Positions 24,327 to 35,200 of a DNA stretch of 64,000 nucleotides are shown piece after piece. The stretch is from NCBI GenBank assembly GCA_910585945.1, contig CAJUHZ010000013.1:12045-76044 (forward strand), given 5' to 3'. How positions within the stretch are numbered: position 1 is the stretch's first letter; every line of letters begins with the position of its first letter. The DNA comes from an uncultured Bilophila sp. GTDB lineage: Bacteria; Desulfobacterota; Desulfovibrionia; Desulfovibrionales; Desulfovibrionaceae. The notes under the pieces were generated by a model. The model was given only the letters and a program-made list of their open reading frames with translations. It was not told where the DNA came from and did no database searches. A program made the translations under genes and the position numbers.

Positions 24327-24443
24327 ATCGTCAAATGCGCCACATCTGCATGAAAAGTTGTGTACTCTGCCGCATCTCTGTTGCCAGACTTGGGAAGCCT
24401 CCGCTGCGAGGCGAGCAAACCAACCTGACAACGGAGTGCAGCA

Positions 24444-26045
24444 ATGAGCAAAAACCTTGACGGGTACAAGCAGCAAGTTACCAACATCGTGACGCGCGCG
24501 CACCAGATGCGCTCCGCCCTGCTTGATCCCATCCTTGACGACAGCGGCAAGTTCATCTCGGACAGCAAAGCCAGGGCCGAACGCCTGAAAGGGGCGGTGT
24601 CCAATTCGGTGTACGAAAGCACCGGCGAAAGCGCGCCCATGATTCTCGGCGCGCACAGCAGGGCGCTTCAGGCGTTCTGTCAGCGGTATGGACGCCTCCC
24701 CAACGATGAGATACTGGCAAGCGCCCATCAGGCCATTGAAAACGCCATGATTGTCGGCAAGACGGGCAACGGCCTGCCCGGCGTCTTTGAATCCGCCGAC
24801 ATGAGCACGACCGAGGGCGTCATGATGCGCGACCGCATGGTGTCCCTCATCCTGCCGGTTCTCTTGCAGTCCGTCACCGCCCAGATGACGACCCTGATTC
24901 CGGGCCAGTTCAACCGTTCCGAGATGTTCCGCGTCCATCGCGTGGCAGGGAGCACCTTTGGCGACCTTCAGGCCGGAGACCGCATCGACTTCCGCTACAA
25001 TGGCCGCTATGCCGTTATGGATCAGATGTCCGCTCCGTACCTTGGCGATGCGAGCAAAAAGCAGTTCGTCTTCGACAGCGCCACGGACCGCGGCAAACTG
25101 ATGCCCATCAAGCCCGGCTCGGTGAAAATCCTCCACGACCGCAACATCGTGGCTCATGATGACAATAACGGCCACATCCTCGGCGTGTTCGCCCTTGCCG
25201 GGGCGACCATCAACATCAGCGGAACGGTGGATTACTCGACCGGCAAGGTCACGGTTGACTTCAGCGCCGCTCCGGCGGCAGGCATCGAAATCCACATTGG
25301 CTATGATGTGGACATCGAGAAGGACTACAAGCTCATCCCCAAAATCGACCATCAGATGGAATCCCGTGTGCTCGTTCCGCACGAATCGGCCATCACGGGC
25401 AGCGTCACCCTGCAAGCCCTCTGGGGCCTGCGCCGCGAGTTCGGCCTTGACGCGGACAATCTCGCCATGTCGGGGATGCGGAACCTTCTCGCCGCCGACA
25501 AGGACCGCAAGATTCTGCGGGACATGTACTTCTTTGCGCGCGATGTGGTGGAGTGGAACCGCACCCCGAACGAAAACCTCACCCTGCGCGAACACTATGA
25601 AAGCCTGAACTCGGCGCTGCTTGAACTCGATTCCGCCCTGATGAAGCGCAACGGCATCAGCGGCCTTGTAGGCCTTGTGGGCGACAACTTTGCCGTCAAT
25701 GTCTTCCGCTATCTCCCGGCCCCGTTCTTCCAGGCCGCGCCGGGTTATCGCAGTGTGCCGCAGCCTCACTATGTGGGCCGCGTCTTCGGCCAGTTTGACC
25801 TCTACTGCGACCCCAATCAGGAAGACTACACCTGCCTTGCCTTCGCCCGCGGCTCGGAGCACGGCCAGACCGGCTACGTCTGCGGCGATGCCGTGCCCGC
25901 TCTCACGTTCCGCCATGCCATTCTGGGTGACCTCATCACCAGTTCCACGATGTGGGACCTGGCCTACCGCGACCTCCAGCCCTTCGATGGGCGCGACTAC
26001 ATGATGAAGCTCAAGATGGTGTCCGGCGACAACACGGGTGAATAG
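24444..26045 (+). CDS. Major capsid protein (T4 gp23-like)
   Basis: Encodes 533 residues. Order (capsid, then sheath and tube) and features such as an N-terminal helical region, MTTLIPGQFNRSEMFRVHRVAG, and the RVLVPHESAITGSV stretch fit the HK97-fold capsid proteins of T4-like phages. Length matches gp23 (521 residues). A long antisense ORF here is a codon-usage shadow. Confidence 0.8.
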   Translation: MSKNLDGYKQQVTNIVTRAHQMRSALLDPILDDSGKFISDSKARAERLKGAVSNSVYESTGESAPMILGAHSRALQAFCQRYGRLPNDEILASAHQAIENAMIVGKTGNGLPGVFESADMSTTEGVMMRDRMVSLILPVLLQSVTAQMTTLIPGQFNRSEMFRVHRVAGSTFGDLQAGDRIDFRYNGRYAVMDQMSAPYLGDASKKQFVFDSATDRGKLMPIKPGSVKILHDRNIVAHDDNNGHILGVFALAGATINISGTVDYSTGKVTVDFSAAPAAGIEIHIGYDVDIEKDYKLIPKIDHQMESRVLVPHESAITGSVTLQALWGLRREFGLDADNLAMSGMRNLLAADKDRKILRDMYFFARDVVEWNRTPNENLTLREHYESLNSALLELDSALMKRNGISGLVGLVGDNFAVNVFRYLPAPFFQAAPGYRSVPQPHYVGRVFGQFDLYCDPNQEDYTCLAFARGSEHGQTGYVCGDAVPALTFRHAILGDLITSSTMWDLAYRDLQPFDGRDYMMKLKMVSGDNTGE

Positions 26046-26057
26046 GAGGAAACACCG

Positions 26058-26516
26058 ATGAAAGTGACCATTGAAAACAAGGGTTCCGCCAGTCTTTCCA
26101 TCAAGGGCCGCCATGGCTTCCATATCGACGCGCACTCCTCCGTTGTCGTGGAACTGCCCGACACGCCCGGCAGCGCGAACATGCTCCAGCGCCTGCGCCG
26201 CGAATATCCCGCGATGCGCGTTCTCGTGGAGAAGGGTAACGCCGCCAGTTCCCCCGGCGTCAATGATGCCCCCCATGCCCCGTCCGCTCCCGCCTCTCCC
26301 TCCGGTTCCCCCGCCGGAGGGGCGGACGGCGGCGCCGATGTGATGAGTGCGGAAAATTTCGCGTCCCGCGCCAAAGTGACGAAGGGTGAGGCTGGCTGGT
26401 GGACAGTGACCGTCGAAGGTATCCGGGACATCAAGGTGCGCTCCGCCAAGAGCGAGGAAACCGCCATCGAAATGGCCTACGCCGAGTACATTCAAGGCCG
26501 GGACGCGGGTGAATAG
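26058..26516 (+). CDS. Capsid-associated small protein with flexible linker
   Basis: Encodes 152 residues. Residues 1-60 form a beta-rich domain, followed by an Ala/Ser/Pro/Gly linker (about 65-95) and a second small domain with GWWTVTVEGIRDIKV. Position between capsid and sheath fits a decoration or head-completion protein; no family recognised. Confidence 0.6.
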   Translation: MKVTIENKGSASLSIKGRHGFHIDAHSSVVVELPDTPGSANMLQRLRREYPAMRVLVEKGNAASSPGVNDAPHAPSAPASPSGSPAGGADGGADVMSAENFASRAKVTKGEAGWWTVTVEGIRDIKVRSAKSEETAIEMAYAEYIQGRDAGE

Positions 26517-26518
26517 CC

Positions 26519-28249
26519 ATGAAAAGCGTCATCACCAATGCGGCGGAACTCACCGTCCTTGAACCAATCGACAACACCTACAAGACGGGCGGCGGCCCGG
26601 TCAGCGTCGGAGGGTGCGTCATCCTTGCCGCCAAGGGCCGTCCCTTTACTGTGCATGAAATCTTCGGCGTGGGCACAAGTCAGGAAGATACCTTCGGTTC
26701 TCCGCTTCCGAAAAAAGCCTACGGCATGGAAGGCCTGCGGCATCTCTCCGAAGCCGTCAAGGAATGCAACTGGGTTCAGGCCGTGCGGGTGGTGAACCAG
26801 CAGGAATACCGCTACCCGTCCCTCGGCTTTCTCATGTTCAGGAACTGCGGCGAATGGGATACCCAAACGGACTATGCGCCCGGAGATGTCGTTTCCTGCG
26901 ATGGCAAGGAATACATTGCCGCGGCTGATGTGCCCGCTTCGGCCACGCCTCCCGTGACCGGAACCGGCGAATGGCTGGAATACAGCGGCCCAGTTGAGAA
27001 GGACGCGCACCGCCACAACGAAAGCGTCATTGTCGGAGATGATGGCTTTTGGCTCGTGGTGTACCCCATCGACGGCGACGCCAGCACCCAGCGTACTGTA
27101 CGCTTCGAGGATGTGGACAAGGAACGCCGCCGCTTCAAACTGGCGTTCTACGATGTGGACGACACCGGATATGAGTACGCCCTTGAATCGCACCTTGTCG
27201 GCATTGGCGAAGACGACAAGGACGATATGGGGAGACCGGCCTACATCGAAACCGTCCTTGAAACACAGTCCAAACGCTTCCGGTGCGATTTTCTTGAAGG
27301 AACCACATGGGAAGCGCTTGAACCTGCCCTTCTCGCCCTGGAAGACAAAAAGGCCACCCCGCGGAGCTTCGGTTTTGAGGGCGGCGCCTCCGGCGGCCAG
27401 CCCGAAAATGACGACTGGTTCAAGGCTGTTGAACTGCTCCGGCGCGAGTCCATGCCGCTGAACATGATCTTCGCTGCTGGCATCACGGAACAGGACATCA
27501 TTGCCCGTCTGGCTGAAATCGCGGACTTCCGCCATATCGGCTTCTTCTTCGATGTGCCCTCGTATCTCCCGCAGGAAAGCGCCCTTGAATGGCTCAGGGA
27601 ACTGGGCCTCAACTCCCGTCATGCACGGGCCTATTATGCTCCGTATGAGGCCTCTGACCCGTGGCGCGGCGGCAAGACGGTTTGGGGCGTTTCCGGGGCC
27701 ATGGCCGCGGCAAAGGCGCGCGGGAACGCCATCTTCACGAAGAACGTGCCGGGCATACACTATTCCCCGGCCGGGGAGAAACGCGGCTACCTTTCGCGCA
27801 CGGGCATCGCCCCGCTCTTCCCGGAGCAGAACCTCAACCGGGATACCTTTTACACCGCGCGGCTCAACCCGGTCATTGACATGGCATCGGGCGGGGCCTG
27901 CGCCGACGATGACCTGACGCAGTTTTTCCGCGAATCGTATCTTCGCTTCGGCTGGATAAACGATGTTCTGGACTACATTGATCAGCGCTTTCTTGAAGCG
28001 GCCCGCATTGCCAAGTTCGAGCCGGACGGCCTGACGCGCGAAATCCTCTACGATCTGCTCAAGACCATCATGGATGAACTGGTCACTTCCGGCGCGCTGG
28101 TTCCGCCGCGAGAACCGGACAAGGACGGCACGAAACCGTACATCATCACCATCACACAGGTCGAAATCGACCTCTGGCACTGCGAATGGGCCGTCTGCAT
28201 CACCGGCGCGGCACGGCGCATTGCCGGACAACCCCGCCTCATGCGGTAG
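26519..28249 (+). CDS. Tail sheath protein
   Basis: Encodes 576 residues. Length and location just before the tube genes fit a contractile sheath subunit of the gp18 type. The later part, including NVPGIHYSPAGEKRGYLSRT and LFPEQNLNRDTFYTARLNPV, resembles the conserved sheath C-terminus that forms the tube-facing layer. It forms the contractile outer layer. Confidence 0.75.
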   Translation: MKSVITNAAELTVLEPIDNTYKTGGGPVSVGGCVILAAKGRPFTVHEIFGVGTSQEDTFGSPLPKKAYGMEGLRHLSEAVKECNWVQAVRVVNQQEYRYPSLGFLMFRNCGEWDTQTDYAPGDVVSCDGKEYIAAADVPASATPPVTGTGEWLEYSGPVEKDAHRHNESVIVGDDGFWLVVYPIDGDASTQRTVRFEDVDKERRRFKLAFYDVDDTGYEYALESHLVGIGEDDKDDMGRPAYIETVLETQSKRFRCDFLEGTTWEALEPALLALEDKKATPRSFGFEGGASGGQPENDDWFKAVELLRRESMPLNMIFAAGITEQDIIARLAEIADFRHIGFFFDVPSYLPQESALEWLRELGLNSRHARAYYAPYEASDPWRGGKTVWGVSGAMAAAKARGNAIFTKNVPGIHYSPAGEKRGYLSRTGIAPLFPEQNLNRDTFYTARLNPVIDMASGGACADDDLTQFFRESYLRFGWINDVLDYIDQRFLEAARIAKFEPDGLTREILYDLLKTIMDELVTSGALVPPREPDKDGTKPYIITITQVEIDLWHCEWAVCITGAARRIAGQPRLMR

Positions 28250-28257
28250 GAGCGGAA

Positions 28258-28995
28258 ATGGACAGACAGCAAGCCACCTCCTTTGCCCTTGACGATGATT
28301 TCACCTTTCCGGCCACACGGCGCGGGCAGGCTCTCTCCGGCGTTCTGGAATCCGCTGCCGACAAATCGAGAACAAGCGCCGATGCGGTGCAGGCCTTTGC
28401 CCGGCAGCAGGCGCGCACGCAGGCCATGTCCGCCGTCCTTGCGTGGATCGAGGATGGCGAGTTCACCTATACGGCCCTGGATGAGTACGTCATCGGCATG
28501 ACTGACCTCGACGGCGATTTTGAAATCAGCGACGAGGAAGAGGCCATGTACAACGCCGTCTGGAACGAAGTTCCTGATGCTCTTCTGAGTATCGGCGCCA
28601 CCGAAACCGATACCAATGACTTCGTGAACGGCGAAGGCAAGACCAGCGCCGACGCCGCGGCCCGTATCGGCAAGACGCTGAAAGAGCGTCTCAACGAACT
28701 GGAAGCGGATGACGACGAAATCATCGCCGGATTCGCGCTCGGTGAGGACGCCGTTTTTGAAAACGCATCCGACGATCCCGAAGGCCGCCACATGATTCTG
28801 GAGGCCACCTATCGCAAGCAAAAAGTCGTCCGGGACGGCAAGGTGGTGAAAATCAACAAGCGCATTTCCGGCAAGGTGCGCCTTTCCGCCGCGCAGAAGG
28901 CCGGGCTTCGCAAGGCCCGGCGCAAGGCCAATACGGCGGTGGCCCGGCTCCAGCGCAAAAAATCCATGCGTATCCGCGCACGGCGCGGCATGTAG
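28258..28995 (+). CDS. Virion structural protein with basic C-terminus
   Basis: Encodes 245 residues from the ATG at 28258. Residues 1-180 are acidic and helical. The last 50 are strongly basic (VRLSAAQKAGLRKARRKANT to MRIRARRGM), like the nucleic-acid-binding tails seen in head or scaffold-associated phage proteins. Position within the tail operon leaves the exact role open. Confidence 0.6.
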   Translation: MDRQQATSFALDDDFTFPATRRGQALSGVLESAADKSRTSADAVQAFARQQARTQAMSAVLAWIEDGEFTYTALDEYVIGMTDLDGDFEISDEEEAMYNAVWNEVPDALLSIGATETDTNDFVNGEGKTSADAAARIGKTLKERLNELEADDDEIIAGFALGEDAVFENASDDPEGRHMILEATYRKQKVVRDGKVVKINKRISGKVRLSAAQKAGLRKARRKANTAVARLQRKKSMRIRARRGM

Positions 28996-29004
28996 GTCTG
29001 TGAC

Positions 29005-29586
29005 ATGGAAGGCATTGGCAACCGTGATACCCGCATCTCCCAGTTCCGCAAATGCTGGATACAGGGGAGCGAGGCCACGGTTGTCGGCGTCTGGGGCGCA
29101 GGCACCTCAAAGGAATTGACGGCGAATTGGAGTTCTCCGTTTGAGGGAGAGAGCATCGGCAACAAGATTCCCCTTGCGGGCGGGATGGCGCAGGCCGCCA
29201 CAGACATGACGACCGTGACGACCCTGAACTCCCGCCAGACGTGGGAGGGGAACAGGCCCACGACTTTCAACATCGAATTGAAGCTCTATGCCCTTGAGGA
29301 CCCGGAAAGCGAGGTCATGCAACCTATCCGGGCGCTTGAGTTCATGGCCGCGCCTGACGTGAATGACATGCAGCCAGCGGGAGGGCGAATCCCTGACCGG
29401 GTATGCGTGAACATTGGCACACGCCATATCTTCACGGACATGGTGATCGACTCCATTTCGCAACCATTCGACAAGGAAATTGACTCCCAGGGCAGATTTG
29501 TCCGGGCGACTCTGAATATCCAGCTTTCCACGCTTACCATGATAAGCAAGGACATGCTGCGAAAAGGCTACGGCCAGCAAGCCTAA
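29005..29586 (+). CDS. Tail tube-associated / baseplate adaptor protein
   Basis: Encodes 193 residues, immediately before the tube gene. The beta-rich core (TFNIELKLYALEDPESEVMQPIRALEF) resembles tube-initiator proteins such as T4 gp48/gp54. Assignment is by position and weak pattern. Confidence 0.55.
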   Translation: MEGIGNRDTRISQFRKCWIQGSEATVVGVWGAGTSKELTANWSSPFEGESIGNKIPLAGGMAQAATDMTTVTTLNSRQTWEGNRPTTFNIELKLYALEDPESEVMQPIRALEFMAAPDVNDMQPAGGRIPDRVCVNIGTRHIFTDMVIDSISQPFDKEIDSQGRFVRATLNIQLSTLTMISKDMLRKGYGQQA

Positions 29587-29598
29587 AGAGGAAATGAC

Positions 29599-30126
29599 AT
29601 GGCAAACATATCGGATGTGGCGGGAAACATCCCCAAGATTCGCGCCGGATACCGCAAGCTGCTCGCTTTGGGCGAAGGTGTGGCCTCCGATGAGTTCATC
29701 CTGACCATCGAAGGATACCCGAACCTTCGTTACCTCTGCCAGTCCACGCAGCTTCCGGCCCTCATGCGTGAGAACATCGAAAGCTACGGCCCGCAGGGAG
29801 TGCAGTTCAACCAGCAGGGCCGCTACAAAAACGCGCAGGACGTTCCCATCACCTTCAAGGAAGTGATTTCAGGGGAATCCTACAAGGCGGTTCGGGACTG
29901 GGTGAAAAACAAGAAGTACCTGACCGTCAAAATCGGTCTGGCCGGAGAATCCTTCCCCACGTCCAACAAAAATACCACTGTCGTTCTGGAAGATTGCTGG
30001 CTGGAACTTGAAGGCGCGGATCTCTCTGTTGAAGACGGCGCAAGTCTGGTGCGCCCGGCGGGCACATTGCACGCCAACTGGATAAGCTGGCTTGATGATG
30101 ACCAGGACGGAACCCTTTCCCTCTGA
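29599..30126 (+). CDS. Tail tube protein (gp19-like)
   Basis: Encodes 175 residues, the usual tube-subunit size. PALMRENIESYGPQGVQFNQ and the VPITFKEVISGESYKAVRDW segments match the gp19-family tube proteins. It stacks as hexamers inside the sheath. The gene begins 12 bp after the preceding one. Confidence 0.8.
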   Translation: MANISDVAGNIPKIRAGYRKLLALGEGVASDEFILTIEGYPNLRYLCQSTQLPALMRENIESYGPQGVQFNQQGRYKNAQDVPITFKEVISGESYKAVRDWVKNKKYLTVKIGLAGESFPTSNKNTTVVLEDCWLELEGADLSVEDGASLVRPAGTLHANWISWLDDDQDGTLSL

Positions 30127-30139
30127 GTGAGGGACGCCC

Positions 30140-30688
30140 ATGACTCCTCTGGAACTACTCGAAGAAGTGAAAGGACGTTTCGTGGTGCTGTATCACAACA
30201 ATGATGCGGCACTGCAACGCCTTTTGCGACAGGCCCTCGGCAAATATCAGGACAAGGCGGGTGTTCTTCTCCAGACCAGATACCCCGCGGGAACGACAGA
30301 GGCGAAACTCCCGGAACTCTACCTCACGATTGCCGGATGCCAGGACGAAATGCTTCGGCATGTTCCGGTTTTCGTGGACGATGCAGAGGGGAGAATTGTT
30401 TTTTCCCCGGAGGCATCCGGTTCTCTGACGCTTTACTGGCTTGCCCGGCTCCGCGACTGGCCGGATGAACGTCCCCTTCCTTACGGTTGTGTCGGGCTGG
30501 TGGGCGACTACCTCGAAGCGCTCATCGACATTCCGAACACCTTGCGTACCCGTGACGCCTATCATGGCATGGACGGCCCGATTCCAGACCTGCCCTCGAT
30601 GCAGGAAATGCGTGCGCGGCTGACCGAGCTTGAACAGCAGATGGAAGAGTGCCGCGCTATTCTGCCGGTGAGTCTGGTCATTTGCTGA
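30140..30688 (+). CDS. Hypothetical neck/tail-completion protein (182 aa)
   Basis: Follows the tube gene by 13 bp. The C-terminal 40 residues form a coiled coil (EMRARLTELEQQMEECRAIL). The N-terminal part is mixed alpha/beta. A head-tail connector or completion role is possible by position; no family recognised. Confidence 0.5.
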   Translation: MTPLELLEEVKGRFVVLYHNNDAALQRLLRQALGKYQDKAGVLLQTRYPAGTTEAKLPELYLTIAGCQDEMLRHVPVFVDDAEGRIVFSPEASGSLTLYWLARLRDWPDERPLPYGCVGLVGDYLEALIDIPNTLRTRDAYHGMDGPIPDLPSMQEMRARLTELEQQMEECRAILPVSLVIC

Positions 30689-30698
30689 TGGAGGGACC

Positions 30699-31220
30699 GT
30701 GGCGGAAGATTTCAATAAATTGCGGATGCTGGCCCGAAAGCTGGTAGCCACTGATTTTCAAAAGGACTGGCTTTTTCGGCTCGAAGTTGAGGGGGAGCCT
30801 GCCGACCTTGATTTGTACGTCAAGGACATCGCGTACAATCCTCTCGAAATCACCACGGATGAGGAAAACTATGGCGGCGTCACCATGTCGTGGCCAACGG
30901 GGCGCGTGCCGGTAAAAATCACAGCCACCATGCGGGACAATACTGACCGCAGGATCAGCGCGTTCATCTGCGGATGGTGTGAGAAAGCCGTACATGCTGA
31001 TGGAACCGTGGGCTTGCCCTATGGGGCTGATGGGTATGTCCGCAAAGTCCGCGTCTATGAACAGCGCGAGGATGGCTCGGAAACTCTGGCCGGGGAGTGG
31101 GAAATGTACGCCACCACACCGGGAGAAACGAGCCGATCCCGCGAGAACGGCGCTTATAAAGAATTTCCCGTAGCCTTTGTCCAGTTCAGTACGGCAACAA
31201 GCCCAATCCAATTCTTGTGA
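30699..31220 (+). CDS. Second tube-like / baseplate protein (173 aa)
   Basis: GTG start behind GGAGGG. Beta-rich sequence (VPVKITATMRDNTDRRISAFI, YVRKVRVYEQREDGSETLAGEW) similar in pattern to tube-type domains of tail initiators. It lies between the tube gene and the gp26-like gene. Confidence 0.55.
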   Translation: MAEDFNKLRMLARKLVATDFQKDWLFRLEVEGEPADLDLYVKDIAYNPLEITTDEENYGGVTMSWPTGRVPVKITATMRDNTDRRISAFICGWCEKAVHADGTVGLPYGADGYVRKVRVYEQREDGSETLAGEWEMYATTPGETSRSRENGAYKEFPVAFVQFSTATSPIQFL

Positions 31221-31227
31221 GGTAGTT

Positions 31228-32046
31228 ATGCCCTCGTATCTTCCTGACTTTTGCCTTCCTTCTGACCCTGCAAAGAGCGTCCGCCTAGCCGAAGCGACAG
31301 TGGCTGACGCTATTGATTTCTCCGAGGTTGACCCGCTCTGTGAAGAAGAGGCCACCTCGCTTTTCCTGGAGAGGCTTCAGGCAAAGGAAAAATACACTGA
31401 CCCCAAAAACTGGACTGTCGAGGACAGGCGCTATGCGCTCTTCATGTACCACCTTCACACAACGCAGTTCGCTGATCTTCCCCTTACCTATGCCTGCCAG
31501 CCGTGTTCGGAGGCGGCGGGACATGAAGTGACACATACCGTGTCCGTCAAGCTGGCGGCCATGGCCGAAGAATACACCCCCATTGTCGGCAAGCCTCTGC
31601 GGGATGTGGTGCATGAGGGGCACGCCGTCATCGTTCATCCCCTGCTGGGCGTGGATGCGGAAATCATCGAGAAAACCCGCATGGGCATCATAGCTTTGGA
31701 GCGGGAAAAGAACACCATCGCCAGAAAGGAACGCAGCCAGCTTGCACTGCTCCGCATCCTTTCCTGCATCGACATCCCGGCCTTGGAAGGCGAAACAGAG
31801 CAGGAACGCCGAAAGCCGGTCGAGAAATTCATTCTTGGCATGTCAACCACCGAGTTCCAAGGTTTCACTACCAAGGTGATGAACGCCCTTGCCGAAATGC
31901 GGCATGGACTGCGTTCACTCTTCAAAGAGGGACGAATCCTGCTCGAAACACCGCCGGTGCGCTGCCCGGAGGGCAGGGACAAGGAGGGGCCGGGTATCCG
32001 GCTTCAGTTTCCCTTTCGGGCTTTCGACTACATTCCGCGGGTATAG
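31228..32046 (+). CDS. Tail/baseplate assembly protein (T4 gp26-like, zinc site)
   Basis: Encodes 272 residues from the ATG at 31228. A CQPCSEAAGH motif (near residue 90) could bind zinc. The middle (RSQLALLRILSCIDIPALEG) and position just before the tape-measure gene fit baseplate hub assembly proteins of the gp26 type or tail-assembly chaperones. A +1 overlapping frame continues past its stop (see the ORF at 32069). Confidence 0.6.
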   Translation: MPSYLPDFCLPSDPAKSVRLAEATVADAIDFSEVDPLCEEEATSLFLERLQAKEKYTDPKNWTVEDRRYALFMYHLHTTQFADLPLTYACQPCSEAAGHEVTHTVSVKLAAMAEEYTPIVGKPLRDVVHEGHAVIVHPLLGVDAEIIEKTRMGIIALEREKNTIARKERSQLALLRILSCIDIPALEGETEQERRKPVEKFILGMSTTEFQGFTTKVMNALAEMRHGLRSLFKEGRILLETPPVRCPEGRDKEGPGIRLQFPFRAFDYIPRV

Positions 32047-32068
32047 TCCCAGGGCATGGGATATTATT

Positions 32069-32221
32069 TTGAGTAATCTATGCCTTGCGGACGGGCAAAA
32101 TCTCGGCAGTTTGCTCGAATGTCCGGCTCGCAGGGTGATTGCTCTTCATGAAAGCGCGATAAAACGCCACAAAGCCATCAAAAACGCTTCGAGAAACCGT
32201 AGCGCAGGCCGGAGAGGGTGA
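32069..32221 (+). CDS. Small ORF before the tape-measure gene (50 aa)
   Basis: A TTG-start reading frame ends in TGA overlapping the ATG of the next gene, so its translation would be coupled. The product is basic and helical. It lies in the +1 frame of the gene before it; tail-assembly chaperones of this position are sometimes made by frameshifting. Without comparison it stays a candidate. Confidence 0.35.
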   Translation: MSNLCLADGQNLGSLLECPARRVIALHESAIKRHKAIKNASRNRSAGRRG

Positions 32222-35200
32222 TGAACGAAGACAAAAAGTTGCCCTTCCAGGACGCGCCGGAATTGAATCAGGAACAGGATGACGCCCAAGGGGAACAGTT
32301 TTGGGCGCATATTGCGGAACTTCTTGAGCAAATCGAGGAGAATACCCGTGGCGGCGCTGGCCGGGGGAAGCCGACAGCGGCGGCCACGCCCGCACGTCTG
32401 AAGGAAGAAGCGGGGTCAGGAAAGAAGCACGCTGGCGGTTCGGACACAGCACAAAGCAATGCGGCAATCCGAACGGCTGCCCGCACGGCTTCCGCTGAAC
32501 GCCGCCCATCCCGCAGCATTATTCCTCCTCCGCCTGCTCCTCAAGCAAAGCCTGCTTCCGGCGGCGCTGGTGAACACTCCCCAGCCAAGGCTCCAATCCC
32601 TGCCGGAAAACGGACAGGGAAAAGCCAAGGCGACGGACTTGGGGATGAATCTGGCCCGCACTCTGCGTCGAAGCAAAAAGGACCCGGCGCCAACCTCCAT
32701 ACCCCTACCAAAAGTCAGGAAGCCTTCGCGCAAAGACGCGAAGAAGCGATTGCCCAGAAGCAATCCAAGAGCATCCTGGGGGCATTGAAAGAAAATCTCG
32801 CGTCATGGGATGGTTCCGTTGCTTCCCCCGACAAGTCTGACATGCAGGATGCGGCAGGGCTGGCCGCAGGCGGCCCGCTCTGGTCTGCATTCAAGGAACT
32901 CAAAGAGGCTATCCCGGAAAAGGATGGGGCGGATGACAGTCTTGCGGGCATCCTGAAAAAGACCATCGCGCAAAAAACAGGCGTCACTGCCGCAAGGGAG
33001 CGGATAGACCAGGCCGCACAGACCGCACGGGCCAAGGTGGTGACGTGGGCCGGAGGCAGAATTGACGCGCCGAAACGGGGAAACCGCGACAAGCAGGGCC
33101 GCTTCATCAAGGGCGCAGGCAAGGAAGCCAAGATTGCGGAAAAAACTCTGGCCCTGGCCTCGCAGGAAGCGCGGGAAGGTAAAAAGCGCCATGATGAACT
33201 GGTAGAGGCCGTCAAGGCTGGGGCTCAACATGATGACCGCGGTATCTTTGGGGGGGAAGGCCTTGTTGATCGAATGGGCCACCGGCGTGGCGAGAGGAAG
33301 ACAGGACTATCAAAGCCAGGAAGAGGAAAACCAAGACGGAGAGGAAAGTTCGGTTTTCTTGCCGGAGCTGGGGCACTTTTGGGAGGCGCATCGGCCTTCG
33401 GCGGCGATCCAGTGGGGAGCGCCGTTGATATTGGCAGTGCGGCATTGTCTGCACCTGGCGCTGGTAAAGCCGCAGGCGCAGCAGGCAAGGCTTTGGGGCT
33501 TGGTGCAAAAGGAGCCTTGGGAGCCGCAAAAGCAATCCCCATTGCGGGACAAGTCCTTGCCGCAGGTATGGCGCTTTATGACGGCGTATCCGGGTGGAAT
33601 GACGCCGACATGCACCGGGAGGCGTTCGGCCTTGAAGATGGACAAGAGGCATCCACCGGGCAGAAGGCGAGCGCGGCGGCGGCCAATATCCTCGACATGG
33701 GAGGCCTGCTCACCGGGGCGGCCGGGCTGCTCGGTTTCGAGGTTTCCACGTCTGATATTGCCAAGGGCATTTTTGACTTTGGCGATTCCATCGGTTCCGC
33801 CGTGTCCCATGCGTGGGGCGGCGTGACCTCGCTCTTCTCTTCGGACGGGCAGGAAGGTGACTCGGAAGGGCTTTTTGGCAAGCTCACCGAGGCTATTTCC
33901 GAACTCACGGACACGATTGATGATGACATTAGGGAGCAAGAAAAGCCGGGCATCATTGCCGCAACGAGCGGGTTCTTCTCCCGCTTCTTCGGTGGTGATG
34001 ACAGCCGGAGCCGCAGTAGCGGGGGCGGCCGGAGCACGCGCTTGGACACAGGGGCAACCAGACGGGCGCAAGCCATCATGGGCAAGGAGCTTGGCGCGCT
34101 GTCCGCGCAGTACGAAAGCGGCGTTCACGGCAGTGATGCTGTAGGATATGACCGCACCGGCGGCACGTCATACGGGAAATATCAAATCGCATCCAATACC
34201 GGCACGATGGACGCCTTTCTCCGCTGGGCCGACCGGAACGGAGGAGAAAACGGAAAAGAAGTCGCAGCCAGAATGCGCTCCGCCGGTCCATTGAACACGG
34301 GGAGCAAATCAGGCGCGGCTGTGGACGCATGGCGCAGCCTTGAGCGGGAAGGAAAACTCGGAACCCTGGAACACGACTTCATCAAGGCGACCCACTTCGA
34401 TCCCGCCTTTGCCGGTATTCAGAGCGAAGAACTGCGGAAACGTGTCGAAGGGTCCAAGGCATTGCAGGACGTTCTGTGGTCCACGTCCGTCCAGCATGGG
34501 GCGGGCGGCGCAGCAAAATTGCTCAATCGAAACTTCAGGCAGGGCATGAGTGATGAAGATTTTATCAATGCCCTGTACGCGGATCGGGCGACGCAATTCA
34601 GCTCTTCAACCGCCCAAATTCAGAACTCGGCTCGCAACCGTTTTGCTGATGAACGCCAGGTTGCTCTGGCAATGTTACAAAAGGAACGGCGTGGCGTTGC
34701 TCAAACGCCCCAATCAGCCGTAGAGGCTACATCACAGGCCTTGCAGCTTGGAACGCAAGAGGCCGTCGACCGCGGTGTGCGTTACAGTTTCGGAAGTAAA
34801 AATTCTGCGTCTGGCGGAATTGATTGCTCTGGATGGGTGGCAGAAAATACCCGAAACATGATGGAGGCGGTGAACGCCGAAAGCGGCAAGCCAATCTACG
34901 GAAAAGAAGCGCAGGCTGTTTTGCGAAAAGGGGCCAATGGCGGTGCAGCGGGCCTGATTCAGACAGTCAGCCAGGCGACAGGCGAACTTTTGTCCAATGA
35001 TGCCCTTGCGCCGGACAAAGTGCGCGAAGGCATGATGATTGGCATGGATACAGGCGACAAGGGATGGGATCGGGGCCGTTTCGGCGGCATAGACCATATC
35101 GTCCAGACTTACAGAGATGCCGAGACTGGGCGAATGATGGTTTCGGAATCCAGCAGTGGACAAGGTGTCAAAATCACGGATTATGAGGAATGGTACGCAA

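Noticed and set aside
24288..26495. 735-codon antisense ORF opposite the capsid gene
   Set aside because: It mirrors the capsid frame in GC-rich DNA, has no ribosome-binding site and no recognisable domain. Capsid evidence on the other strand is strong.
26492..28231. 579-codon antisense ORF opposite the sheath gene
   Set aside because: Same explanation: codon-usage shadow of the sheath gene.
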